Notes under the pieces: generated by a model | The model's input: only the letters and a program-made list of their open reading frames with translations | Database searches by the model: none | Told to the model about the DNA's origin: nothing | Origin: Kitasatospora albolonga | GTDB lineage: Bacteria; Actinomycetota; Actinomycetes; Streptomycetales; Streptomycetaceae | Length of the DNA stretch: 64,000 bases | Direction of reading: 5' to 3' | NCBI GenBank assembly: GCA_002082585.1 | Contig: CP020563.1 | Span: forward strand, 5,388,001 to 5,452,000 | In this document: piece by piece, positions 55,882-64,000 of the stretch | Position numbering within the stretch: position 1 is the first letter of the stretch | Layout: every line of letters begins with the position of its first letter | Position numbers and translations under genes: made by a program

Positions 55882-58482
55882 GTGAGCGAAATACCTGGGA
55901 CAACGGGCGACGTCGTGTGGCAGAGCAGTCCGCCCGGCTCGATCTACGACTACATCAGGGTCGCCTCCTTCTCGATCGGGGCCGACGGTCTGATCGAGCA
56001 GTGGAGCCGCCGGGCCGCCGGCCTCTTCGGCATGGCCGCCGACGAGGCGATCGGGCGTGACCCGGTCGAGGCGTTCATGCCCGCCGAGCTGCGCTCGGAC
56101 GGCCACCGGAGGGTCGGCGAGATCCTGGACGGCAAGGAGTGGACGGGTCTGGTCCCGTTCCGGATGCCGGGCGAGGGCGGTGCGCACGGGCTCGCCGAGG
56201 TCTATGTGATGCCCAGTGAGACGGCGGAGGGCGAGCGGGCCGCGCTCTGTATCGTCGTGGACGTCCGGGCGTTGCGGAGGATCGAGACCGACCTCGCCGC
56301 CTCGCAGGCCATATTCGGCCAATCTCCCTTCGGCTTCGTGCTGTTCGGTACGGACTTCACCGTCGTCCGGGCCAACCAGCGCTTCGCCACCGTCTTCGGC
56401 GGCGCCGCCGAAGACCACCGGGGCCGTACGGTCGACGACTACCTCCCCGGCCCCGAGGCCGACCGGCTCTCCGCCACACTGAAACGCGTCCTGGAGACCG
56501 GAGAGTCCGTCACCGACCTCCAGCTGGTCGGCCCCACCCCCGGCGAGACCGGCCGCCGCCACTGGTCCATGAACCTCTACCGGGTGCACAGCGGCTCCGG
56601 CCGCCCCGTCGGAGTCGCGGGCCTCGCCACCGACGTCACCCGCCGCCACATCGCCGCCCGCGAGGCCGCCAGCGCCCGCCGCAACCTCGCCCTCCTCAAC
56701 GAGGCCAGCGCCCGCATCGGCAACTCGCTCGACCTGGAGACCACCGCCCGCGAGCTCCTCGACGTGGCCGTCCCCGGCTTCTGCGACCTGGCCGCCGTCG
56801 ACCTCTACCAAGGGCTGCTCACCGGCGAGGAGGCCGCCCCCGGCTCCTGGGCACCCGCCCACCGCGAGTCCGCCGGCGGCTCGGCCGAGCTGCGCCGGGT
56901 CGCCCACGCCAGCGCCGTCGCCGACGCCCTGCCGACCGCCGTGGCGGGCAGCGGCGCCCCGGGCCCCGACGACCTGCCGCCCGCGCTCGGCTCGGTCCAC
57001 CGCTTCCCGTTCGGCTCCCCGTGCGCGGCGGCCCTGCGCTCGGGCCATGTCGAGGCGGTCCCCGGCGACGACATGGGGTTCGTGCAGTCGACGCTCGCCG
57101 TGCCGATGGTCGCCCACGACACCGTCGTCGGCCTCGTCCAGTTCTCCCGTACGAAGGGGAGCGAGCCCTTCGGGGAGCGCGACCGGGCGCTCGCCACCGA
57201 GCTGGCCGCCCGCGCCGCCGTCTGCATCGACAACGCCCGCCTCTACCGCCGCGAGCACGAACGCGCCCTGATCCTCCAGCGCAGCCTGCTGCCCCCGGGC
57301 GACCCCGAGGCCGCCGGACTCGACATCGCCTGCCGCTACCTCCCCGGCAACACCGCCACCGAGGTCGGCGGCGACTGGTTCGACGTCATCGAACTCCCCG
57401 GCCACCGCACCGCCCTGGTCGTCGGCGACGTCATGGGCCGGGGTCTGCGGGCCGCCGTCGCCATGGGCGAACTCCGCACCGCCGTCCGCACGTTGGCCCT
57501 GCTAGACCTGGAACCCGCCGAAGTGCTCTCCGCCCTGGACGAGGTGGCGCGCGGCCTCGGCTCCCCGGGCGGCGGCGAACGCTCCGAAGGGCTCGGCGGC
57601 AGCGGGGGAGCCCAGTGGCCCTCCCGTGCCGCGCAGAAGTCCCGCGAGGCGGACCTCTCCGAGGTGTACCTCGCCACCTGCGTCTACGCGGTCTACGACC
57701 CGGTCACCCGACGCTGTACGTTCGCCAACGCCGGGCACCTCCCCCCGGCCGTGGTCGAGCCCGGCAGGCCCGCCCGGCTCATCGACGTACCGCCGGGGAT
57801 GCCGCTGGGGGTGGGCGGCGAACCGTTCGAGGAGGTGGAGGTCGAGCTCGCCGAGAACGCCCTGCTCACCCTCTACACCGACGGGCTCGTCGAATCCCGT
57901 GACCAGACCCTCGACGAGGGCCTGGACGCCCTGCGCTCCGTGCTGACCGGACCGCAGATGCCGCTGGAGGACGCCTGCGACTTCGTCCTCTCCACGCTCG
58001 ACACCCGGCACGGCGAGGACGACATCGCCCTGCTGATGGCCCGTATCCAGGGGCTGCCCGGCGAGGCGGTGGGGGACTGGACGCTGCCGCGCGAACCCCG
58101 CTCGGTGGGCCGCGCCCGCGAACTGGCCCGCTCCCAGCTCATGTCCTGGGACCTGGACGACCTGGTCGACACCACCGAACTCCTCGTCAGCGAGCTGGTC
58201 ACCAACGCCCTGCGCTACGGCGAGGGCGAGATCAGGCTCCGGCTGCTGCGCGACCGCACCCTGGTCTGCGAGGTGTGGGACGCCGGACTCGTCCAGCCGC
58301 GCCGCCGCCGGGCCCGCGACACCGACGAGGGCGGGCGCGGGCTGCAACTGGTCGGGCTGCTCAGCGCCGCCTGGGGCTCGCGCCGCACCCCGCGCGGCAA
58401 GACCGTCTGGTTCGAACTGGCCCTGCCGGACGGGGCACCGGCCGCGGAGCTCTCGGTGGAGCAGCTGCTGAGCATGTACTGA
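55882..58482 (+). CDS. PAS-PAS-GAF-SpoIIE phosphatase-HATPase protein
   Basis: An 866-residue cytoplasmic signalling protein. Domains in order: PAS (about 20-130), PAS (135-265), GAF (280-455), PP2C/SpoIIE (470-710; GGDWFDVIELPGHRTALVV-type metal motif, VGDVMGRGLRA, ANAGHLPPAVV, LYTDGLVESRD) and an RsbW-like HATPase (725-855; LLVSELVTNALRYG, DEGGRGLQLVG). It can both dephosphorylate an anti-anti-sigma factor and phosphorylate it or bind sigma, under control of the sensor domains. The GTG at 55882 follows GGAGGGGA. Several paralogues usually exist in Streptomyces genomes; target not known. Confidence 0.95.
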   Translation: MSEIPGTTGDVVWQSSPPGSIYDYIRVASFSIGADGLIEQWSRRAAGLFGMAADEAIGRDPVEAFMPAELRSDGHRRVGEILDGKEWTGLVPFRMPGEGGAHGLAEVYVMPSETAEGERAALCIVVDVRALRRIETDLAASQAIFGQSPFGFVLFGTDFTVVRANQRFATVFGGAAEDHRGRTVDDYLPGPEADRLSATLKRVLETGESVTDLQLVGPTPGETGRRHWSMNLYRVHSGSGRPVGVAGLATDVTRRHIAAREAASARRNLALLNEASARIGNSLDLETTARELLDVAVPGFCDLAAVDLYQGLLTGEEAAPGSWAPAHRESAGGSAELRRVAHASAVADALPTAVAGSGAPGPDDLPPALGSVHRFPFGSPCAAALRSGHVEAVPGDDMGFVQSTLAVPMVAHDTVVGLVQFSRTKGSEPFGERDRALATELAARAAVCIDNARLYRREHERALILQRSLLPPGDPEAAGLDIACRYLPGNTATEVGGDWFDVIELPGHRTALVVGDVMGRGLRAAVAMGELRTAVRTLALLDLEPAEVLSALDEVARGLGSPGGGERSEGLGGSGGAQWPSRAAQKSREADLSEVYLATCVYAVYDPVTRRCTFANAGHLPPAVVEPGRPARLIDVPPGMPLGVGGEPFEEVEVELAENALLTLYTDGLVESRDQTLDEGLDALRSVLTGPQMPLEDACDFVLSTLDTRHGEDDIALLMARIQGLPGEAVGDWTLPREPRSVGRARELARSQLMSWDLDDLVDTTELLVSELVTNALRYGEGEIRLRLLRDRTLVCEVWDAGLVQPRRRRARDTDEGGRGLQLVGLLSAAWGSRRTPRGKTVWFELALPDGAPAAELSVEQLLSMY

Positions 58483-58505
58483 GCCGACGGGAGGCGGGGC
58501 GTACG

Positions 58506-59222
58506 TTACGAGGCGCCCGCCTTCAGGGCCGCGAGCCGGGCCTCCACCTCCGCGCTGGCGCCCAGGCTGTCCAGCTGCTCGAACTGCGCGTCCAGCGAGG
58601 AGGCGGCCAGCTCCTGCTTGCCCAGGGCCTTCGCTTCCTCGCGCCGCACCTTGTCCTCGAACCGGCTGAGCTCGCTCGTCGGGTCGAGGACGTCGATGTT
58701 CTTCACCGCGTCCATCATCTGGTTCTGCGCCTGCGCCGACTTGGCGCGCGCCACCAGCTCGTCGCGCTTGGCCTTCAGCTCGGACAGCTTGGCCTTCATC
58801 TGGTCCAGCCCCGACTTCAGCTTCTCCACCACCTCGCTCTGCGAGGCGATCGTCGGCGCGGCCGTCTTCGCCTCCTGCTCCGACTGGAGCTGACGGCCGA
58901 GCGCCACCTTGGCCAGGTTGTCGAACTTGTCAGCCTCCGCCACCGACCCCGCCCCGCGCAGCTCGTCCGCCTTGCGGCTGGCGGCCAGCGCCTTGCCGCC
59001 CCACTCGGCCGCCGCCTCCACGTCCTCCTTGTGGTCCTGCTCCATCAGCCGGAGGCTGCCGATGGTCGCGGCCACCGCCTGCTCGGCCTCCGCGATGTTG
59101 CTGGTGTAGTCGCGGATCAGCTGGTCCAGCATCTTCTGCGGGTCCTCCGCCTGGTCGAGGAGAGCGTTGATGTTGGCCTTGGCGAGCTGGGTGACGCGGC
59201 CGAGGATCGTCTGCTTGGTCAT
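58506..59222 (-). CDS. pspA: PspA/IM30 family protein
   Basis: A 238-residue, almost wholly helical protein: KQTILGRVTQLAKANINALL, then DQAEDPQKMLDQLIRDY and long coiled coils (LKSGLDQMKAKLSELKAKRD, ARAKSAQAQNQMMDAV). PspA/Vipp1 proteins bind and protect stressed membranes as oligomeric rings or scaffolds. The length is typical. The ATG at 59222 has GGAG upstream. It lies 59 bases behind the TPM-domain gene on the same strand, a frequent association in actinobacteria, so both probably serve envelope stress. Confidence 0.96.
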   Translation of the reverse strand: MTKQTILGRVTQLAKANINALLDQAEDPQKMLDQLIRDYTSNIAEAEQAVAATIGSLRLMEQDHKEDVEAAAEWGGKALAASRKADELRGAGSVAEADKFDNLAKVALGRQLQSEQEAKTAAPTIASQSEVVEKLKSGLDQMKAKLSELKAKRDELVARAKSAQAQNQMMDAVKNIDVLDPTSELSRFEDKVRREEAKALGKQELAASSLDAQFEQLDSLGASAEVEARLAALKAGAS

Positions 59223-59281
59223 GGCACGGCTCCTTGGGAATCGAGATCGTTCGTACGGATGAGGGGACGAGGGAAAGTCGT

Positions 59282-61468
59282 TCAGAAGCGCCCGCCTCCG
59301 CCCCGGCGCCCCCGCGTACCGCCCCCGCCGAAACTGCCCGGCCCGGCACCGAACCCTCCGGACCGCCCGCCGCCGAACCCCCCGGACCTGCCGCCCCCGA
59401 ACCCGCCCCCGTAACCGCCCCGGCCACCCCCGCCGCCCCCGAACAGCCCGCCGAGGATGATCCCGCCCAGCACCGCCCCGCCCATGCCGCCCCCGCCCCC
59501 GCCCCGCGTTCCGCCGGGACCGCCGAAGCCGCCCGGACCTCCCGGCCCCTGGAAGTCCCGTACGTCCTGCGCGGCCAGCTCCAGCGCCTGCCGGGCCAGC
59601 GCGTCCGCCTGCTGCGCCTCGGCCAGCGCGCCCTGGGCGTCGGCGGCGGCCAGCTCCCCGGCCCGCTCCCAGCGCCGCTGGGCCTCCGCGAGGCGGGTGC
59701 GGGCCGGGGCGCCGACCGCGCCCCGGTGGGTGGTGATGTAGTCGGCCGCCGCCCCGATCGCGGAGCGGGCGGTCAGCATCGCCTGATCGAGGAGCGAGCG
59801 GGCCCGCCGGCCGCCCTCCTCCCGCTCCCGCGCCCCGGCGAGCGCCTCGTCCAGGGCCGCGTCCGCCTCCTCGACCCGGCGCAGCGCGTCGACCGGGTCG
59901 TACGGGCCTGTGGCCATCGCCTCCCGTACGTCGGTGAGTACGGCCTCCGCGCGGGCGGTCCGGCCCCGCAGGTCGGCGGTGGAGGTGGCGGCGGTGGTCC
60001 CTTCGAGGAGGCCGCGCGCGTCGGCGAGGTCGGTCTCCGTCTCGGTGAGGGCGGCGGGCAGCTTCCCGGCGGCCTCGGCCAGCTCCGCCGAGCGCCGGTC
60101 CACCGCGTCGACGAGGGTCCCCGCCTGCCCGACCGCGCCCTCGGCGGCCCGGATATAGACGGCGGCCCGGGCGTAGTCGGCGCCGTCCACCGCCTGGCGG
60201 GCCTGGTCCAGGGCGGAGGCGGCGAAGGCGAGCCGGTCCTCGGCCTGCCCGACGGCGCCCGCGACGGGGGCGGCGGCCCCGTCCCCGTACCGCTCGCGCA
60301 TCCCCGCCACCGCGCTCTCCGCCGCCGGGACGCGCCCGGTGAGCGTACGGAACGTGGTCTCGACGCCGGTCAGGGCCTCCGGAGCGTTGCGTTCCAGGGC
60401 ACGCAGCCGGTCGAAGTCCTCCGCGACGGCGTCGAGCCCCTCGTCGGCCGCCGTGCACCGGGTGAGGATCTCCTCCAGCATCCGGCGGCGGGTCGCGTCG
60501 TCCTCGGGGAAGGCGTCGTCGAGCTCCTGGCGCAACCGGAACGACCGCGTCAGCTCGTCCTTGGCCCGTGCGACCGCCTCGGTGAAGGGCTTCGCCGCCT
60601 CCTCCCCGAACTGGGCGGTCGCGAAGCCGAGTTCCTCCTCGCTGGTACGCACCGCGTCATCGGTGTCCACCAGCACCTGCTTCGCCCGCGCGTCCAGCTC
60701 CTCCAGGGGCACCGGCCCCTCCGACGGCCGCCCCCAGCCGGTCGCGGCGGGGGTGGTACGGGTCCCCGAGCGCCGCTTGCGCCGGGTGTACGCGAACACG
60801 GCGAGCGCCCCCGCGCCCCCGACGACGGCCACCGGCAGCAGGAAGTCGCCCGCGCCGGAGGGTCCGGAGGCGCCCGAACCGGGGTCGGCCGGGCCGGGGG
60901 TGATGGCGGGGGCGGTCACCGGGCGTCCGGCCAGTACGGAGACGTACCCGTCCGCCGCCCCGATCGCCGCCCCCGCCCAGTCGTTCTCCCGCAGCGCGGG
61001 CTCGATCGCGGTGGACGCCACCTCCCGCAGCTGCTCGTCGGTGAGCCGGGAGTCCGCGTCCACGGAGTAGGCGTACTGACGGGCGCGGGTGGCGACGGAG
61101 AGCAGCACGTCGTCCTGGCCCAGCCCGTTGCGGTCGGCGGTCTCGTCGCTCCAGGTCTGCCCGGAGCGTCCGGAGAAATCGCGTACGTACACGACGAAGA
61201 GCTGGATGCGCCGCTCCGCGTACAGCCGGTCGAGAGCGTCCTCCACCGCGTCCGTACGGCCCTGGAGGGCGCCGGTCCGGTCGGTGATCTGGCCGTCCCG
61301 GGAGAGCTCCACGGGGTCGTCGGCCCGGGCGCCCGCCGCCCCGGGGAGCGCGAGCCAGCCCAGGGCGAGGAGCGTGGCGAGCAGGCCGGTGAGCAGGGCC
61401 CTGCCCAGGGGCCCGCGCAGGGCCCTGCCGGGCGCGGCGCGCCAGTTTCGGTCCACGAATGGCGTCAC
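59282..61468 (-). CDS. TPM-domain membrane protein (YgcG-like)
   Basis: About 728 residues. A signal or anchor (LLTGLLATLLALGWLALPGA) leads to an extracytoplasmic TPM domain (VELSRDGQITDRTGALQG, LFVVYVRDFSGRSGQTWSDE), then a membrane helix (FLLPVAVVGGAGALAVFAYT) and a large helical cytoplasmic region. The C-terminus is Gly-rich (GGGGGGRGGYGGGFGGGRSG). Such proteins are thought to help photosystem or membrane protein repair in other bacteria; in actinobacteria the role is unclear. I chose the GTG at 61468, just before the signal. The longer frame to 62890 is a shadow of the GT2 gene. PspA follows downstream. Confidence 0.88.
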   Translation of the reverse strand: MTPFVDRNWRAAPGRALRGPLGRALLTGLLATLLALGWLALPGAAGARADDPVELSRDGQITDRTGALQGRTDAVEDALDRLYAERRIQLFVVYVRDFSGRSGQTWSDETADRNGLGQDDVLLSVATRARQYAYSVDADSRLTDEQLREVASTAIEPALRENDWAGAAIGAADGYVSVLAGRPVTAPAITPGPADPGSGASGPSGAGDFLLPVAVVGGAGALAVFAYTRRKRRSGTRTTPAATGWGRPSEGPVPLEELDARAKQVLVDTDDAVRTSEEELGFATAQFGEEAAKPFTEAVARAKDELTRSFRLRQELDDAFPEDDATRRRMLEEILTRCTAADEGLDAVAEDFDRLRALERNAPEALTGVETTFRTLTGRVPAAESAVAGMRERYGDGAAAPVAGAVGQAEDRLAFAASALDQARQAVDGADYARAAVYIRAAEGAVGQAGTLVDAVDRRSAELAEAAGKLPAALTETETDLADARGLLEGTTAATSTADLRGRTARAEAVLTDVREAMATGPYDPVDALRRVEEADAALDEALAGAREREEGGRRARSLLDQAMLTARSAIGAAADYITTHRGAVGAPARTRLAEAQRRWERAGELAAADAQGALAEAQQADALARQALELAAQDVRDFQGPGGPGGFGGPGGTRGGGGGGMGGAVLGGIILGGLFGGGGGGRGGYGGGFGGGRSGGFGGGRSGGFGAGPGSFGGGGTRGRRGGGGRF

Positions 61469-61678
61469 GTTCGTGAGGCTATGTCCGGGTTCTGGCCCCC
61501 GCGACCGGAGCTTCGGCACCCCTCCCGTACGGGTCTGCGCTGTTCGGATGAAAGGGCGCGGCGGCCCGCGCGTCCGGGCTCGGAAGCCCCGGCCCCCTCC
61601 GCCTGATGGGCAAATGTAGAGAAACCGCAACAAGACAGGCCCCACGTGGGTGACCCGGCCGAAGCCTGGAGATGTCAC

Positions 61679-63253
61679 ATGACCGGCCTTCAGCTCTCCG
61701 TCGTCGTGCCGTGCTTCAACGAGGCCGAGGTGCTCGACACCTTCCACACCGCCCTGCTCACCGTCCTCGAAGGGCTCTCCACCCCCTTCGAGGTCTGCTA
61801 CGTGGACGACGGCAGCAGCGACGCCACCCGGGAACTCCTCGCCACCCTCGCCCTGCGCGACGACCGGGTCCACTACACCGCCTTCAGCCGCAACTTCGGC
61901 AAGGAGGCCGCCATGCTCGCCGGACTGCGCATGTCGCGCGGCGCGGCGGTGGTCATCATGGACGCCGACCTCCAGCACCCGCCCGAGCTGATCCCCCGCA
62001 TGCTCGAACTGCACCGGCACGGCTACGACCAGGTCATCCCGCGCCGCGACCGGGCGGGCGAGGGCGTGGTGCGCGCCACGCTCAGCCACACGTACTACGC
62101 CCTGGTGCGGCGGTGCATGGACGTGGAGCTGATCGACGGCTCCGGCGACTTCCGGCTGCTCTCCCGGCGGGCCGTGGCGAGCGTCCTCTCCCTGCCCGAG
62201 AGCAACCGCTTCTCCAAGGGGATCTTCTCCTGGATCGGTTTCGACACCGTCAGCTTCCGCTACCGCAACAGCGAGCGGGCGGCCGGCCGGTCGAAGTGGG
62301 GGAGCAGACGGCTGCTGAACTACGGCATCGACGGGCTCCTCTCCTTCAACAACCGCCCCCTCCGCCTCGCCATCTACACCGGCTTCTGGGTCTTCGTCTC
62401 GGCCCTGGCGTACGCGCTGTGGACGGTGGTCACCGTGGTCCTGCACGGCGCGGACACCCCGGGGTACGCGACCCTCCTCACCGCCGTCGTCGCGCTGAGC
62501 GGCATCCAGCTGGTCACCCTGGGGGTGATCGGCGAGTACGTGGGCCGCATCTACCACGAGACGAAACACCGCCCGCCGTACGTGGTGCGGGAGACCGATG
62601 CGACCTGCCGGACCCTGCCGGGCCGCCACCACCGCGTACCGTCCGGGCAGCTGGTGATCGGCGGGCCCGGCGAGCGGCCCGCCCCCTCCACCCGTTCCCG
62701 TACGGCGCGCCAGTTCGGCAGCTTCGTCCTCATCGGCTTCGTGAACACCGCCGTCTACCTGTGTGTCTACGCCACGCTCAACCGCTGGATTCCCTACCTC
62801 GTGGCCCATGCGCTGGGGTACGCGGTCAGCATCGTCTGCTCGTTCCTCCTCAACTCCTACGTCACCTGCCGGACGCGACCGACCTGGCACGCGTTCGTCC
62901 GCTTCCCCCTCTCCAGCCTGGTCAACCTGGTGGCGTCCGGAGCACTGCTCTACGGCGCGGTCAGTGGTCTCGGGATGGACAAGAACCTGGCCGCGCTGGC
63001 GGCCGGGGTCATCGTCACGCCGATCTCGTTCCTGCTGGCCCGCTGGGCGATCATGTCGGGCCGCCGCGCCCGGTCTTCCGGGACCCCCGAGAACTCCGCG
63101 ACCTCCGGAGCCTCCGGGACATCCGTGCAGGAGCGGGCGGCCCAGCCGCTGTCCGGCCGGCCGGTGACCGACCGGCCCCTCTCCTCACGGACGCCCCCAC
63201 GCCCTTCGGCGGCGGCCCCCCAGACCCCCGTGCGCTCCTCCGAGGAACGGTGA
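61679..63253 (+). CDS. GT2 glycosyltransferase fused to GtrA-like membrane domain
   Basis: A 524-residue fusion. Residues 1-230 are a polyprenyl-phosphate-type GT2 ([44 protein letters not shown]), followed by two membrane helices ([38 protein letters not shown]). Residues 350-480 are a four-helix GtrA-like flippase ([31 protein letters not shown] segments). It should load a sugar on undecaprenyl phosphate and flip it for wall or surface glycan decoration. The tail is low-complexity. I chose the ATG at 61679, before the conserved LSVVVP. It overlaps the next gene by 4 bases. Confidence 0.92.
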   Translation: MTGLQLSVVVPCFNEAEVLDTFHTALLTVLEGLSTPFEVCYVDDGSSDATRELLATLALRDDRVHYTAFSRNFGKEAAMLAGLRMSRGAAVVIMDADLQHPPELIPRMLELHRHGYDQVIPRRDRAGEGVVRATLSHTYYALVRRCMDVELIDGSGDFRLLSRRAVASVLSLPESNRFSKGIFSWIGFDTVSFRYRNSERAAGRSKWGSRRLLNYGIDGLLSFNNRPLRLAIYTGFWVFVSALAYALWTVVTVVLHGADTPGYATLLTAVVALSGIQLVTLGVIGEYVGRIYHETKHRPPYVVRETDATCRTLPGRHHRVPSGQLVIGGPGERPAPSTRSRTARQFGSFVLIGFVNTAVYLCVYATLNRWIPYLVAHALGYAVSIVCSFLLNSYVTCRTRPTWHAFVRFPLSSLVNLVASGALLYGAVSGLGMDKNLAALAAGVIVTPISFLLARWAIMSGRRARSSGTPENSATSGASGTSVQERAAQPLSGRPVTDRPLSSRTPPRPSAAAPQTPVRSSEER

Positions 63254-64000
63254 TACGACGGATGACCGACAGCACCCCGGAATCCGCCGTGTCGGAGAGC
63301 CGGAGGGACACGTCCGGGAGTACGGCCAGGGATACGGCTGAGCAACAGGGACACGGCTCAGCCCCCCGCGACGACCGCTCCCGGAACGCACGCTCCCGCG
63401 ACGAGCACTCCCGCGACGCACGCCCCCAGGACTCCCGCCCCCGGGACCCACGCCCCCAGGACTCCCGCCACCGGGACCCACGCCCCCAGGACCCCCGCCC
63501 CTGGACCGCGCTCTGGGTCACCGCCCTCGCGCTCCCGCCCCTCGCCCTGCTCGCCGCCGCCTCCTGGTTCGGCCGGTGGGTGCGGCCCAGCGCCGACGAC
63601 TGGTGCTTCCTCCCCGCCGTACGGGACGACGGCATCACCGGCCTGGTCGGGAAGTTCTACTTCGACGACAACGGGCGTGTCGCCAACGCGCTGCTCGTCG
63701 GCGCCTACGCGAAGTTCCAGGTCGCCGGGCACCAGTGGTACCCCGTCATCAGCGGGGTGCTGGTGCTCGCGGTCCTCTGGGCGGTGACGGTCGTCGCGCT
63801 GCGCCGGGGCGGGATCACGGTGCCGCGCGGGCTGCCGCTGCTGGTCGCGGCGATGGTGACCGCGCTGTTCCTGTTCGTCACGCCGAACACGTACAAGACG
63901 TTCTACTGGCCCGCCGCCTCCGTCTCGCACACCCTGCCACCGGTCCTGGCCTGCGCCGCGCTGATCCCGCTGCTGCTCGCCCGTACCCGCCGGGGCCGGG
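63250..64000 (+). CDS. Polytopic membrane protein, partial (runs off window)
   Basis: The first 250 codons of a gene open to the window end. The GTG at 63250 overlaps the GT2-GtrA stop (GTGA); an in-frame ATG lies at 63262. The first 75 residues are charged, with repeats of the type RDPRPQDSR; then membrane helices follow ([55 protein letters not shown]) with [20 protein letters not shown] after the first helix. The DDW loop and layout resemble DUF6056-like or GT-C-type glycosyltransferases that use lipid-linked sugars, which fits the neighbour. Family call tentative. Confidence 0.75.
   Translation, partial: MIRRMTDSTPESAVSESRRDTSGSTARDTAEQQGHGSAPRDDRSRNARSRDEHSRDARPQDSRPRDPRPQDSRHRDPRPQDPRPWTALWVTALALPPLALLAAASWFGRWVRPSADDWCFLPAVRDDGITGLVGKFYFDDNGRVANALLVGAYAKFQVAGHQWYPVISGVLVLAVLWAVTVVALRRGGITVPRGLPLLVAAMVTALFLFVTPNTYKTFYWPAASVSHTLPPVLACAALIPLLLARTRRGR
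63413..63500 (+). repeat. In-frame repeat in the N-terminal tail of the membrane protein gene
   Basis: Near-identical units CACGCCCCCAGGACTCCCGC / CCCGGGACC recur about three times, encoding [14 protein letters not shown] repeats before the first membrane helix. The region is probably disordered and cytoplasmic. Confidence 0.6.

Noticed and set aside
63358..63930. Minus-strand frame at the window end
   Set aside because: The plus-strand frame from 63250 is open to the end with membrane helices and overlaps the upstream gene in the usual way.

Overview
The window is high-GC, densely packed DNA that looks like a Streptomyces chromosome. Pointers are frequent GTG starts, 4-base stop/start overlaps, a DasR-type operator in front of a secreted chitinase, SpoIIE-type phosphatase and RsbW-like kinase genes, and an NRPS cluster with an MbtH-like protein. 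No rRNA, tRNA or CRISPR array was seen.

Region 1 (1-7.6 kb): the GTPase/ATPase gene ychF with a double hairpin terminator is followed by a small accessory patch. The patch holds a RelE/Phd-type toxin-antitoxin pair, a HEAT-like protein with an immunity-type C-terminal domain, an Imm21-like orphan immunity protein, the 3' end of an IS110-family transposase and several decayed gene pieces. A membrane-anchored beta-lactamase-fold serine hydrolase closes the region.

Region 2 (7.6-38.9 kb): a biosynthetic gene cluster. SbnB- and SbnA-like enzymes should make L-2,3-diaminopropionate (Dap), and a short SerA-like dehydrogenase could feed phosphoserine precursor into them. The NRPS line reads C-A-PCP-C-A-PCP-E followed by C-A-PCP-C-A-PCP-E-TE. 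My hand-read specificity codes suggest an acidic-pocket substrate (plausibly Dap), Phe-like (epimerised), Gly-like, and the acidic-pocket substrate again (epimerised). An MbtH-like protein and a tightly coupled set of ACP, ketosynthase, chain-length-factor-like KS, ketoreductase, Sfp-type PPTase and SerA follow. The first C domain could therefore load a type II polyketide or fatty acyl chain, giving a lipo-tetrapeptide such as acyl-Dap-D-Phe-Gly-D-Dap. A DrrAB-type ABC exporter and an MMPL/RND transporter are the likely export and self-protection genes. A TrmB/LuxR-type regulator, a small protein, a secreted small peptide and a chorismate mutase lie at the right edge. The first NRPS gene is split by an apparent one-base deletion in a C-run.

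Region 3 (39-64 kb): mostly ordinary Streptomyces genes. These are a lipoprotein-like hypothetical, an NfeD/SPFH pair, an AT-richer DUF262 protein, a YbjN-like small protein, a secreted GH65 enzyme, an erythromycin-esterase-like protein divergent from a two-HTH MerR regulator, a secreted S8 protease, a GH18 chitinase, a GntR/UTRA regulator, a SPOR-like small protein, a NUDIX hydrolase, an RsbW-like kinase, a PAS-GAF-SpoIIE-HATPase protein, PspA, a TPM-domain membrane protein, a GT2-GtrA fusion, and a partial membrane protein that runs off the end.
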